DNA from: Paragyromitra xinjiangensis
Taxonomy: Eukaryota > Ascomycota > Pezizomycetes > Pezizales > Discinaceae
Assembly (NCBI GenBank): GCA_038503065.1
Contig: JBCAMK010000004.1
Coordinates: forward strand, 447,001 to 511,000
Reading direction: 5' to 3'
DNA length: 64,000 nt
Of this stretch, positions 49,261-60,023 are shown piece after piece. Below the pieces are notes generated by a model. That model did not search any database and was not told the origin of the DNA. It saw only the letters and a program-made list of their open reading frames with translations. Every line of letters begins with the position of its first letter. The first letter of the stretch is position 1. The position numbers were made by a program, and so were the translations under genes.

Positions 49261-51916
49261 ATGCCACCAAAACGCAAAGCCTCGCTCTTGGAGAAGACTC
49301 CCTCGTCTAAACGGGTCCGCATCGCCTCCCCTACATCCCCGACGCGTCCACCCCAAAGTCCCGAAATTCAAGACACCATCGCGGTCTCTGCGCCGTCAGC
49401 TGATGCTGCAGTACCAGTAAAGCGCGGTCCTGGACGACCAAGGAAGAATCCACTAGCGCCTGTCACGCCGAAAACCAGCACCAAGGGAGCCCCAAAAAAG
49501 CCCACTGCTGCCACTGCCCCAACCCCGAGGAAAGGTAGATCTGCACAACAGCAGCAGCAGCAGCAGCAGGAACCTGACGTAGCATCAGAAGACGCAGAAG
49601 GAGAAGACGAGACCGATCTACCCCCAACAACTACAGAAGCAGATACAGGCACAAGCACAGGCAGCAAAGATGTATTCTCGCCACCCACCGACTCCTCCGA
49701 TGAGCTTGGCACCTCCATCCCTGCAACACGCGTTAACCCAACTCCCCGTCGCCGTGCAATCCGTAAACCTCGTATCACCTATAAGTCACGTCGCTCTTCG
49801 CTCCTTTCCCGCGATGACCCGGCTTCTTCTAGTTCTGAGGCGGATCCGATTTCTATCACGAGGTCATCACCTATTATTGCTTCGAAAAAGAGTGTTCCTG
49901 TCCCAACCACCCCTGCTACGACAATTAAGCCCCGTGGTCGTCCGCCGAGAGCGCGCAAGAAGAGTGCGCCAGAGGCGCCAGAGAGCATGAATGTAGCGCC
50001 TGTAGCTATAATGGAGGTGACGCCGAGTGCGGTGCCGAGGGGTAAGGCAAGACTAAGTTATGGGAGCCTGCATGAGACAGATGCGGAAGGAGAGGATGAC
50101 GACATGCTGGATGGGGACATAATCATAGAGGATGGACCAATCGTTGCTGTCCCAATTCTAGCGCCACCAAAGGATGCATATAAAGAGCGAGCGAGTAGAC
50201 GGAAGAGTCTGCCGATGCCGAAAAAGGCTGTGATGGTGGATGGGATGGTGGATCCGTTTGCGGTACCGGAGGGTGATGTTGGGCAGAATGGAGCGGCCGT
50301 GGTGGTGCAGCAGGAATTCTCGGCAAAGGTGCTGAAGGGATTGAAAAAGCGTATTATGGGGAAGCTGACAGGGCGTAAGCCGTGTAAACTTGTGGGCGCG
50401 GCGGCGGAGGAGGGGGTGCATGTGAGGAATTTGCTGGAACAGACTGTTACTGCGGGGGAGGGGAATAGCATGCTTGTCATTGGTGCAAGGGGAAGCGGGA
50501 AGACTACGGTTTGTCCCTTTTTTGCTCTAGAGTTATTTCCGCTTTAAATGAGCAGAATTCACGCTTGGTTTATTCTTTGGGTTTAAAATCAATTATCAGT
50601 TAGTTTCGTTGCAAAGTGGGATTGGTGTTTGAATTCTTAAAATCGACTAAACGTGGATTCTGTTGGCTTTGGGCCAGGGCTGGTGTTGCTGTTGACATTT
50701 ACTGACTATTCTACAGCTTGTGGAAACCGCAATCTCAGATCTCCGAGAAGAGCACGGCTCCGAGTTTCTAGTAGTGCGATTAAACGGGTTCCTACAGACC
50801 GACGACCGCATGGCCCTCCGTGAGATCTGGCGCCAGCTCGGTGTCGAAATGGAACTGGATGAAAAGGACCAGCCAAAAACAAATTTCGCAGACACCCTTT
50901 CTTCTATCCTCGCGATCCTATCACATCCAGACGAGCTCAAAGCTCCCGAGGAAGACGACACTGGCCCTAACAACAACACCACCACCCTCTCCGTCATCTT
51001 TCTCCTCGAGGAATTCGACCTCTTCGCAGGACACCCGAGACAAACACTGCTATACAACCTTTTCGACATCGCCCAATCACGCAAAGCCCCAATCGCAGTC
51101 ATCGGCACAACCACCCGAATCGACGTCACCGAAACCCTCGAGAAACGAGTCAAGAGCCGATTCTCCCACCGCACCGTCCACCTCCGGAACCCAGCCACCC
51201 TTGGTTCCTTCTGGGCTGTCTGTAAAGAGGGCCTCGGCATCGACATGGATGCCCTCGACGCCGACATCACCGTACCGGAGGAAGAGCGAACATGCTGCGA
51301 GGCTTGGAACACACACATAGAACGACTGTATAAAGAGGATAAACCATTCCAACGAGTCCTAAAACGGGTGTTTGCGCAGAGTAAGGACGTTAAGTCGTTC
51401 TTTAACGCATGCATTCTCCCGGTTACTTCGCTGGCGTATTCTACTAGCTTTCCGAGTGGAGCGGATTTTGTTGCTGCTGCGGCATCGCTTGCGGAGCCGG
51501 ATTCGATATTGGCGATTCTGGATGGGCTTACGGATTTGGAACTGACGTTGTTGATTGCTGCGGCGAGGTTGGATATCGTCTCGGATACGGATACGTGTAA
51601 CTTTAGTATGGCGTATGATGAGTATGTTAGGCTGACATCCTCACTTAAGGTGCAGAACTCCGTGGGGGGTGTCACTGCAGGACGGCTATGGGGGAAGGAG
51701 GTGGCATTAGGGGCGTGGGAGCGGTTAGGAGAGTATGGTATACTTACGCCGGCGGTGTTAGGGGCGGCGGGAGGGCAGGGCAGACAGGGTGGGATGGGGA
51801 GGGAGGGGAGGATGTGGCGTGTCGAGGTCGGGCTGGGGGAGATTGGAGGATGTTTGGAGAAGGGGGGTGCGGGACAGGGGAGGGCAGGTCTGGGGAAGTG
51901 GTGTCGGGAGGTGTGA
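49261..51916 (+). CDS. ORC4: origin recognition complex subunit 4 with AT-hook N-terminus
   Basis: Two exons, 49261..50508 and 50717..51916, encode 815 residues; the 208-base intron has ACTGAC just before its CTACAG acceptor. Orc4 is an AAA+ subunit of ORC, which marks replication origins and loads the MCM helicase. ATG 49261 (MPPKRK, context CAACGATG) is preferred over an in-frame ATG 80 codons upstream. The first 330 residues are disordered and basic, with AT-hooks at 54-62 (KRGPGRPRK) and 223-234 (KPRGRPPRARKK) and eight Gln at 96-103. The AAA+ core has Walker A IGARGSGKTT split by the intron after ACG, Walker B FLLEEFDLF, sensor VIGTTTRIDVTETLEKRVKSRF with the arginine finger region, then the winged-helix end (DLELTLLIAAARL...SLKVQNSVGG). 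The total is longer than yeast Orc4 (529) owing to the N-terminal extension. Sense-strand base use swings from C-rich to G-rich. Confidence 0.94.
49546..49569 (+). repeat. CAG/CAA run encoding eight glutamines in ORC4
   Basis: One CAA followed by seven CAG codons (Q96-Q103) in the disordered N-terminal region, a likely length-variable microsatellite. Confidence 0.85.
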
Positions 51917-52805
51917 GGTGTTTGCTCTTTTAAATTGGGCTTTGGTTCTGTTTTTGATATGGGAAATTGTGATACCACTTATTTTTAGCTTTACTTCGGC
52001 TTTTTTTTACATTATGATAGCGTTTTTCATGGCATGGATGTAGTGCTTCACAAATTTAATAGAGGACACGAATGGCTTTACTTTACACTTTGCCATCACG
52101 GCTGTTCTAGTGATTTGTTGCTGCTCATAGGATATCACTCGAGAGATTGCAGCTGTGAAGTCGACAATAATGATTCAATCATCTGAGAGCTGTAGGCCGA
52201 GTTTATGAATCTCTCAGGTTCTTGATGTGTAGCGTGCGAAGAGAGTCAGTCATGTAATACACCTATAGATCCCGCTAGATTCGCCCTTGCATTCTACAAC
52301 TCTGGTATCTATCTTGATGGCCAATCGATCATGAAGTGATAATGGAGTATCTTATCCATCGATAATCGCTATCTAATTCAGTCCACAATTCGCAGTCCCA
52401 ATCTTAGGTCAAAACCTGAGGGCGGCGAATTTTTTGGAGGGGAAGTCTGGGCAACGCACAAAGCACCACCATAAATAGCCACTCGTCCGCTCCTGTTTTT
52501 GCTCATCTACTTGTCCATCTTACCAATACCATTCGGCATACCCTCTTCGACATTACCGAGGATACACTATCTCAGCAACAAGAATTCAAATAAACTCTTC
52601 AAATAAACTATTTAAGAACACATTCAGGGACAAGATATTCAACAACACGATTTCAAAACATATTCAATACTTTCTTTGGCATACCAACGTACGAATAAGA
52701 TTCACTATTGAGCGAGATTATCAAAACACGACTCCTGCATTGAGAAGAAAAGGATTCCTACAGCAGATTTAGATATTAACCGAGATAACCAAGGCAAAAG
52801 TTGAG
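51917..52805. other. intergenic; possible promoter of the 52.8 kb frame
   Basis: No gene seen. A TATA-like CATAAATAG at about 52470 is followed by a long A/C-rich stretch without obvious coding, which could be a leader of the frame that starts at 52806. Confidence 0.45.
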
Positions 52806-53217
52806 ATGTTTCTTATTGAGCAGGATTTTCCAGAACCACGACCCACTGTCGAACATGGGTCGCTTCTCTCAGCTTGCGAGGGAATTCATTACAGAATCCC
52901 CGATCGAAATCGTACTCAACAACGACCATTGTTGAGCAAAATCCTATTCACTAACGTTTACCTCATTTGGTATCAGCGGATCGTCTCTGTAAGTGTTTAT
53001 TGTATCTGCTTGGGTTTGGGTTATATGTTGCTAATCTAGGCTTGATGCAGCAACCTTCCCCCATTCACAGGTCTTGATAAGATTAACTTTCGGAAAAAAA
53101 ATATTCAACATACGGCAGAGCAGATCACGATCTGATAACCTCTCTTCATTATCGAGCATCGAACGGATTGTACATGAAGATACATGTAACGATATCTCCT
53201 TTCTACATACGGGATGA
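52806..53217 (+). CDS. hypothetical protein, two exons, about 109 aa
   Basis: Exon 52806..52988 (61 codons, MFLIEQDFPEPRPTVEH...) ends in a consensus donor GTAAGT. An 82-base intron with branch-like GCTAAT and a pyrimidine-rich acceptor (CCCCCATTCACAG) leads to 53071..53217, which stays open for 48 codons (VLIRLTFGKK...SFLHTG). No domain is recognised. Good splice signals and an upstream TATA-like element argue for transcription; the absence of similarity argues for caution. It might be an upstream part of the next frame or a non-coding transcript. Confidence 0.3.
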
Positions 53218-53273
53218 GCATTGAGGGGAAAACATTTCCCCCTGTTTTACCTACGTTCAACAAGATCGAATAA

Positions 53274-53722
53274 ATGTCGGACGTGATATTTGTGTCATGG
53301 TTTTGTATCAAAATTTATGAGAACTGGCTTTTACGCTACGTCAATCGAAAGTAAGTATTGCCAGTACGGTTTAGATGGTTTGTTTGTTGCTAACTTGGGC
53401 CTTTAGAGTGAATTCATTCACGATAATTCAAACTGTTTCGGTACTCCCGCCCGAAATAGGTGAATCGGTAGGGCCATTACTGGTAACCTTTGATGGGATA
53501 GAGGACATAGGGGTCTTGGTGACCATATATTTACGAGCGCGAATTCAGCAAGTACTTACGGAGTCGTTTGCGAACGATAGCTTATTGACTAGAGAGAAAA
53601 GAAACGGGTGGACGGCATTATATGTTATTAAGGATACGAAATTCATGTATAGTCTCATTTTAGTGGGAGTTTTTCGGGTGGGATTCACAGGAAACATCAA
53701 GCCAGGGCATGAGTTGAGATAA
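53274..53722 (+). CDS. hypothetical protein, two exons, 130 aa
   Basis: Exon 53274..53350 (MSDVIFVSWFCIKIYENWLLRYVNR) ends at GTAAGT. The 56-base intron contains TTGCTAACTT and ends CCTTTAG, and exon 53407..53722 continues in frame to a TGA/TAA-free end at TAA 53720-53722 (...FTGNIKPGHELR). The second exon looks protein-like (VLPPEIGESVGPLLVTFDGIEDIGVLVTIYLRARIQQVLTESF). I do not recognise the family. A stop codon sits directly before the ATG, so this is either the true start or the gene begins in another exon. The textbook donor, branch and acceptor are the main support. Confidence 0.45.
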
Positions 53723-54072
53723 GAGCAAGAGCAAGAGATAGCACATTAAACGGTAGAGGATGGGGGTTATTTCGTGTACTGCAGCAACCTGCAGAAGATT
53801 CCATTCAATAGAACTAGTCTTTACTCGGACTTATCTTGGCTGCTTCGCCTTCGCACTGACAAAGGTTTATAAGGAGATGATGCAAATCAAATAGAAGGCT
53901 GATGAGCTTTCTTCTCTGATGGGAAACATTCTATGGCCTGCAAAATCCTTTAAATAGGTTCCACTACCGCGATCGAACACGCTCTTCTATCTTTAACAAT
54001 CATATCTCGGGATCTCGGAACAACCATTCTTTTGTGCTACATCGTTTGATTTTCTCGATAACGTCTGGGTCT
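53723..54072. other. short intergenic region
   Basis: 350 bases upstream of the F-box gene. TTTAAATAGG near 53949-53958 could be a TATA-like element about 115 bases before ATG 54073. Confidence 0.4.
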
Positions 54073-54939
54073 ATGCTTGAAGGTCTATCAGTCGAGATTT
54101 TGGTAGGGATTTTCGGTCAGTTAGATGACGTGGACGACATAGATGCCGTCAGCCAAACCTGCAAATATCTCAAAAGTATAGTGTCTTGCAATGAAAAGAT
54201 GATCGCAAGACTCATGAGCAGATCCAAAAAATTCTCGATTATTACTCCTGCATCAGCCCCGGGGCCAAATACTTCTAGACCGATACCTCCTGGGCATGCC
54301 ACCACCAAGATACCACCACCAAACCCTTATGAATCCATCCCTCTCCTATTCCCAGCAAAAATATATTCGCCTACAGGGAGTACTAGCTATGCGTGGTTAC
54401 GTATGCCCGAGGAAAGGATAGCAAAGGTGTCTTTTCTCTCCACCCTTCTCCCACCTCTAGGAAACTATTTCCTGGACGCCTCTGGTTCAGGGCGGTGGCA
54501 TCCGGACGCGACCTATCTTCTCTAGCGGTTTCTAGAAATAACGAATCTCAACGAGGTAGAAACCTTTCTCGAGGCTATGGACGGGAGGATGATCACTCGT
54601 TTGCATGATACCCTAGATACAGCAATCTCGTGTGCGATGAAGGCATTGACATACCGGAGCTTGCCTGCTCCTAGACAGCAGGCTCCTCCAGCTCTGACCT
54701 TTGAACAAGTCATGCGTGATATGTATCGGAGGAAGTTTCAGGATTCAACTGGAAATTATAGTTATAGATATTCTTTGATTACGTCTAGGTCTATGAGCAG
54801 AGGTCGGCTCCTGCGTTTGGCGAAAATTTTTATATGTGAGGATCCAGGGTTGGTTGAATCCTATCCGCGTGTAGATGTTCCAAAATTACCAGAGGTCGGT
54901 GACGCTGCATCTGAAAAAGATAGGATCCTTGAGGGTTGA
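54073..54939 (+). CDS. F-box domain protein, probably two exons
   Basis: The N-terminus (MLEGLSVEILVGIFGQLDDVDDIDAVSQTCKYLKSIV) is a clear F-box, the module that binds Skp1 and brings substrates to SCF ubiquitin ligases. Read straight through, the frame meets TAG at 54523-54525 yet remains open and protein-like after it to 54939 (ITNLNEVETFLEAMDGR...; VMRDMYRRKFQ). A consensus donor GTATGC at 54401 and an acceptor TTTCTAG ending at 54535 are both in phase 1; this 135-base intron removes the stop and gives 243 residues (AWLQ-ITNLNEV). An alternative phase-0 intron 54427..54525 uses a poor donor. If neither is spliced the gene is a nonsense-truncated pseudogene. No substrate-binding repeat is recognisable after the F-box, as is common in fungi. 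Confidence 0.6.
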
Positions 54940-55371
54940 GATTTCGGGAGCTTAATCATTAGATCCGAGGCTCGTTTCAAAAATATACCGAGAGATGTTT
55001 GGAGGTACGTACATAGAGCTCACTCCCTTGGTGTTCGTGATAACTAAATTACTTAGGCGTGGGATATCTACTGGGAGGCGTGACTTGGGTTAGGTGACAA
55101 GGGTTTAGATAGCATGACTGTGGTCTGGGTTCGGGAGTAGAATACTTGCATAAGAATAAGGAGTCTGCGGGGGATTCGGAGTGATAGTAGAAATATTTAT
55201 TTTTGAGGGTACGCTTGTCTCGAGGTTTATCTGTTTCACAATGTAAGGGAGAGCAGCGTGATCTCTCCAGGGGTTAAGAACCTCGGCATCTCGGTAGCTT
55301 TATCCCAGTAAACCTAGCTTCGACGACCACAACCTCAAGCTATACTTCAAATCCCTAACCATCTAATAACC
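54940..55371. other. intergenic, no gene seen
   Basis: 3' region of the F-box gene and upstream region of the thioesterase gene; nothing specific recognised. Confidence 0.5.
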
Positions 55372-56087
55372 ATGTCTTCCAATAACTCTCGCGGGGTAAC
55401 TGGAGAAGCGGCCGTTAACCTCTCATCAGACATTACTGCTGCCGAGCGCATCCAACTCTTTCTCGATGACAATTTCGGTGGTGCAGACTATCGGGTAACT
55501 TCCTCACAACAGCTCAGACGCAACCTTTACTGAATTTAAAGCATTAGGGCTTCGATAAAGATATGATCCGAAACGATTTAAAACTACTTTCGACGGGCCC
55601 TGGAGAAACCGTCTTTGAGTTGGTTGTGCAGGAGAAACACGCTGATACTACGGGTACCCTTCACGTTGGCGCTGCAGCGCTCATGTTTGATATTTGCACC
55701 AGTACTGCATTAGCCCCTAATTTAGGTCCAGTATGGCAGTATCTGTGAGTGTTGTGTTTCTCTCGGTGTTGTTTTTCAGGGGAGGGAGCGGGGAGGATCA
55801 TGGATAATCAGTTGAGCCTTCTGGTGCCTCAATCATGTCTGAATTGATTGGGTGGGAAAGGGATACTGATGACTAGACCTGATAGTGGTGTCACTCGAAA
55901 TCTTAACGTGACGTATATTCGTCCTGCTCCTGTAGGTACTACACTCAGTATCACATCAACGGTCGTCCATTCTGGAAAGCAGCTGGTAACTATTAGGGGA
56001 GTTGCTAGGAGTAAGGAGGATGGGAAGATCGTCTGCACGGCGGAACATCTAAAATTCAACTTCATACCACCGGCGGAGAAGCTATAA
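55372..56087 (+). CDS. hotdog-fold thioesterase (PaaI/THEM2-like)
   Basis: Three exons, 55372..55494, 55548..55744 and 55877..56087, encode 176 residues. The family hydrolyses acyl-CoA thioesters. Exon 2 carries the hotdog helix GTLHVGAAALMFDICTSTALA, where family members usually have HGG followed by an acidic residue in the helix; here HVG replaces HGG. Exon 3 gives the conserved strand NLNVTYIRPAPVGTTLSI, then VVHSGKQLVTIRGVARSKEDGKIVCTAEHLKF. The join WQYL-PDSGVTRNLNV fits related fungal proteins. The second intron runs from GTGAGT at 55745 to GACTAG. No targeting signal is evident. Substrate is unknown; acyl-CoA housekeeping in cytosol or mitochondria is the usual guess. HVG could alter activity. 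Confidence 0.85.
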
Positions 56088-57860
56088 TTTGAGGGTAATA
56101 GCCGAGAGGGAGAGGACTGGAGACATGGGTAATGGAGGACTTAGGTAGCAAAGGTAAATAAACTTGTGGGGTCATGATGAATCGCTCGGAAACCTTCCGG
56201 CTGAATTTAAAAGAATAAAGCGACTGAATTAAATCACAATCTCAAAAGCCAAAGTTACAGAAAAGTTTATTCCTACAAAACTATTATCATATTAAACCAC
56301 AAATATGCAACCTAAGCTTGAAGGTCGTGTAAAGCTCTAAATATACAACGATAACATTCTCAGCATGTATCACGCCGTTGATTTCGCTTCATCCACCCAT
56401 CGAGTACCAACAGACGCAATGTCTTTGGAACTAAGGAAGACCTGTCGTCCCAACATTCCTCATGATCAACGACCGAGTCGCAAATTTGTTGATACACAAT
56501 CCTAAATCTTCAGGAAAATCCCGAAACTCCGGAATATTCTAAATTTATACCTGATAAGATTATTTTCTGTGGCGATTCCCCAAGGGTGTGAATGTGTTAT
56601 GGGGGCCTATGTGAGGTTAGACGGATTAGAGTTAGTGAGCCCGAAAACACTATATTTAAGTTATCCCGATCGATAGAACTTACTAACGACACAGACTATA
56701 GTTAAATAGGGACTCTCTCAAGTTTTTCCAAAAACGAAGGTATCCTAATAGTGTATCTGATCATTCGCGTATTCTAGGTGAATGTATCATCTCTGGGGTA
56801 GATTCGGCGAAACTAGTAGCAATATGTATAGCCGCTACGGCACAAAGTATAAAAGTTAGCTGTACAGTAATGCAGAACGAGGGAGGAGGGAATGGGGGAG
56901 GAGGGTGCTAGATACCTTCCTGCTTGACTGCCTAAAATCCCGATCGTTTTTAACGCTGCTGGCCTGATTGCTTGTCGAGTTAATAACTGCTTTTTCGTTG
57001 TTGAAGTTATATCAATGAAGTAAGTTGATGAGCCCCGTAGTTGAAGTCATTGCTAATGAAGCAAGCCGAACAGCCGACTGAACTTTTAAACTCCAAGGTA
57101 ATGTCCTTGGTGGGGATTCCTTTTTCGAATAGAGACCTCGGCTGCAGACGTATCTGCAGCCATAGGTTGTAGCGAATTCGATATCCAAACTAGCTTAGGT
57201 ACGTAGGTCAATATCTCGGTGTCTTTATCGGGCTTCTCCTGGGAGTTTATATCTTAATATTAAGATGGGTCTAAGCTCACTACCGGGGTTAGAGAGTTGG
57301 GTAGAGTTTTGGGTGAGCAGTGGGTAACACGGAAGTTATCGGTGGGGCGACGGGGTTGACGCGTTGAATAATTCATAGCGCTGACTAGATGTGAATAAAA
57401 GAGGTTGGTGTTGGTATAGCGGATACGTAGATAGGTGGCCAATCATGTTCCGGTGGACTTGCTGAAAGGGAGATTGAATGTGAATTATCTCGGTTGTGGA
57501 TGGTGACTAGATGTGAATACTTTATTCGACTGTATGTATGCACAAACTATAGCCAGTTGCAATGAACATAAGGTGCCTCGATGGTACTTTAGTTCGAAAC
57601 CGCGAGATAAATGGAGGTTGAAGACCGGAGGAGCGACTGCCGATCGGTGGGGGTTGAAAGAATGAAATCAGATCCAACCCTTTTGAATCGAATCGAGTAT
57701 TTTTTTTAACGGCCGAGAGAGAGCCATGCCTAATAAGCTGATCTATACTGAGATATAGCTCAAAATGTCGAATGTCTGAATCAGGTGTTACTTTTTCTTG
57801 AACTCGAGTGATGGTTGGTGAATGAGCGTGCAACATATCCTAAGCCACGAGTCAACAAGA
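56088..57860. other. intergenic, no gene seen
   Basis: Non-coding. A minus-strand frame at 57522-57836 is open for 104 codons but lacks recognisable features. Confidence 0.5.
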
Positions 57861-58300
57861 AACACCGATGATCTCCTGAGAGGATAAAGAGAAGACTTAC
57901 AATTTCCAAACGAAGGCTATCAAAGTACTATTCCTTATGGGGTTGAAGTTTTTTCGATTGTCTTTGCTGACTTGCTGCATGGAACTTGAGTAGACAGGAT
58001 CGTATCATATGGTAGAAGCTGGGTTAATAACAAGGAGGAATAAGTGGACGGGCATATTCGTAAGTTAATCCTAAACGTTTCGGTGGTGTAATAACATTCT
58101 TGGAAAATTTTGGTAGTTTGGTAGGGAAATAAAACTAGACCAAGTTCAATTGCGATATCGACATTGTACGTGTATGGTAGAATCGATGATGTCCGGTAAA
58201 AGAACTTATACCTTCTAAACAGCAGTAGGTATCAGAAAAAGAACAATCTGAAAGGAGGAAAATCACCGATGATACAGCTAGAGTAGGGAAGACTTACTAG
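57861..58300. repeat. diverged duplicated module (CACCGATGAT...GAAGACTTAC)
   Basis: Two blocks, at about 57863-57901 and 58265-58298, share CACCGATGAT followed after 15-20 bases by AGRGAAGACTTAC. On the minus strand each reads GTAAGTCTTC...ATCATCGGTG, that is, a consensus splice donor and a shared downstream word. Related RGGRAAACTTAC words recur at 58707-58720 and 59386-59399. Confidence 0.5.
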
Positions 58301-58819
58301 AAATGAAAAAATGAACGGACATCAGTCCGCGAAGTCCCTTCAATGATCAGCACTAAGGGCATCCAGGTCTGTGAATGAACAAGGGGCGTGTGAAGAGAAA
58401 CTGGAGGAGAGAAGACTTCCTTCTCCGTACTTGCTAAAAATCCCTGGGCTCATGAGCTAGTTTGATAGGCGGGTGAGGTTTTCACAGGAAAATATCCCGA
58501 AATTGGAGGCCGCTGTAGAGGTGTGAAAACATGAAGACATGAAAACGTGCTTTTGGTGGGTATCTCCTGGCCCATTCGTTTTCGTAATAAATCTTTTCGT
58601 ATAAGATAGAGTCCGCACGCACCAACACCGATTCGAAAGTCAGAATAGACAACTTTCCAGACTAGAAATTGTAATTCACGGTAAGCAAACGGAGATACGG
58701 AAGGGAAAGGGGAACTTACAACTGGTGAGAGCCAAATATCAAAAAAGGCTCCAAACTGTATATTAATCTGTTAAATAGAAAAAACTTGAAGAGGTAAAGA
58801 CTAGGGATGTCTCCAGTGC
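58301..58819. other. intergenic between repeat modules
   Basis: No gene recognised. It contains further minus-strand donor-like words but no clear full repeat unit. Confidence 0.4.
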
Positions 58820-59305
58820 TCTTGCGACGAGAGCAGAATATTACTTTCCCCGGAATATAGAAAAAAGACGGAAATAAAGTATTGGAGTCTTTAGGATTAT
58901 CGAGTAAGTAGTAGGGAAATATTTCCTTCGCGTTAGTGAGTCTGCTATACGCTCTTGCAGCAACCGATAGAATATAACCTTTCCCCAAAATATGGGAGAA
59001 AGGTGAAAATGAGTCGGTTGGGCCCTCAGGGTTTTCAAGTAAGTAGTATACGTAGGGAAATAATTCTCTTTCCAAAAGGCGCGAAAAAGGTCTGTTAGGT
59101 CATGTGTACTTTCCAGTGAAGTAGTAGGGAAATGATTCCCCCGCGTCGATAAATCTGTTGTATATTCTTGCAGCGAACCAACAGAATAAAACCCCTTCTA
59201 GAAAAGGCGGAAGAAAGGCGGAAATGGTCTGTTGGATCTCCAGGGTTCCCGGGTATAGAGAAGTAATTCCCTCCGTCGATGAATTTGCTATTCGCATGCA
59301 GATCG
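58820..59305. repeat. imperfect tandem repeat, about 130-bp period
   Basis: Units start with CTCTTGCAGC-like words at about 58820, 58952 and 59164, with a truncated unit at about 59073-59163 in between. Shared blocks are CAGMRAATATWACYTTTCCCC, RGAAAGGYGGAAAT, CCAGGGTTYYC, and GTAGTAGGGAAATRWTTCCYYCGCGT followed by AATCTGYTRTA. On the minus strand the units stay open and encode similar peptides (IFPYYLLDNP..., FPYVYYLLENP..., YFSIPGNPGDP...), though in more than one frame. Confidence 0.75.
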
Positions 59306-59633
59306 GGTCTCTCCCCTTCTCGACTTCGAAACGTCAGAAATAGAAACGAAACCAGAAATAATGAAACAGAAAGGAGTGATAGGAGGGGAAAACTTACAAG
59401 TAAACAATCCATGAAGCAGGACCAGTCTAAATTAGATAGTTAGAAGTATTTCAAAATATTAATCAATGATCTCTAGTCATATCTCATGACTCAATCAGTT
59501 AATTTATCTTTAACTTTGAATCTTCATTGCTGCATAGCACGGGCAAGGGAGTTTAAATCAGATATGTGAATTTGAAAGTTTTGGGCATCAGGTGGGAGGC
59601 AAATATGAAGCATAAACTTAATCATGGAGTAGC
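59306..59633. other. intergenic, no gene seen
   Basis: AT-rich DNA between the 130-bp repeat and the GTGATGGTGT minisatellite, with one donor-like word on the minus strand near 59390. Confidence 0.4.
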
Positions 59634-59718
59634 AGCGTGACTGGTGAGCGTGATGGTGTAGAGAACGTGATGGTGTGGTGGTGATATAGGGAGCGTGATG
59701 GTGTGTGGGAACGTGACG
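59634..59718. repeat. GAGCGTGATGGTGT minisatellite
   Basis: Four to five imperfect copies of GWRCGTGATGGTGT (at about 59634, 59646, 59663, 59691 and 59710) with short spacers such as GGTGATATAGG. Confidence 0.7.
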
Positions 59719-60023
59719 TCTTAGGGGTTTGGTTACAAACCCTCATCCGCCTCGGCGCAACTGCTTTACTAGGCGTTGCCCAGCGTTACTACCCTGTTTA
59801 CTACTGCCTTACTACTGTTCGTATAGGACCATAGAAGTATAGAAGGACGTGTCACCAAGTTCATAATTTCCACAACTACTCCAAGAGCCAAAACTGGTAT
59901 CTGCACCAAATCCACGCAATGCAATGTAATCTACACTGACGAAACGCCCTCTATCCTACACCCTCTGCCCTCCCCTCCGTCCCTACAAAATCCAAACTCC
60001 TATAACCCAGCCTCAAACCACCA

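Noticed and set aside
50647..51978. 443-codon minus-strand open frame
   Set aside because: It lies antisense over the second exon of ORC4, which has a clear conserved protein; the antisense frame has no domain.
54073..54939. F-box gene as a definite pseudogene because of TAG 54523
   Set aside because: A phase-consistent intron with a consensus donor removes the stop, so pseudogene status is not established.
57522..57836. 104-codon minus-strand frame
   Set aside because: No recognisable domain or splice support; composition like surrounding non-coding DNA.
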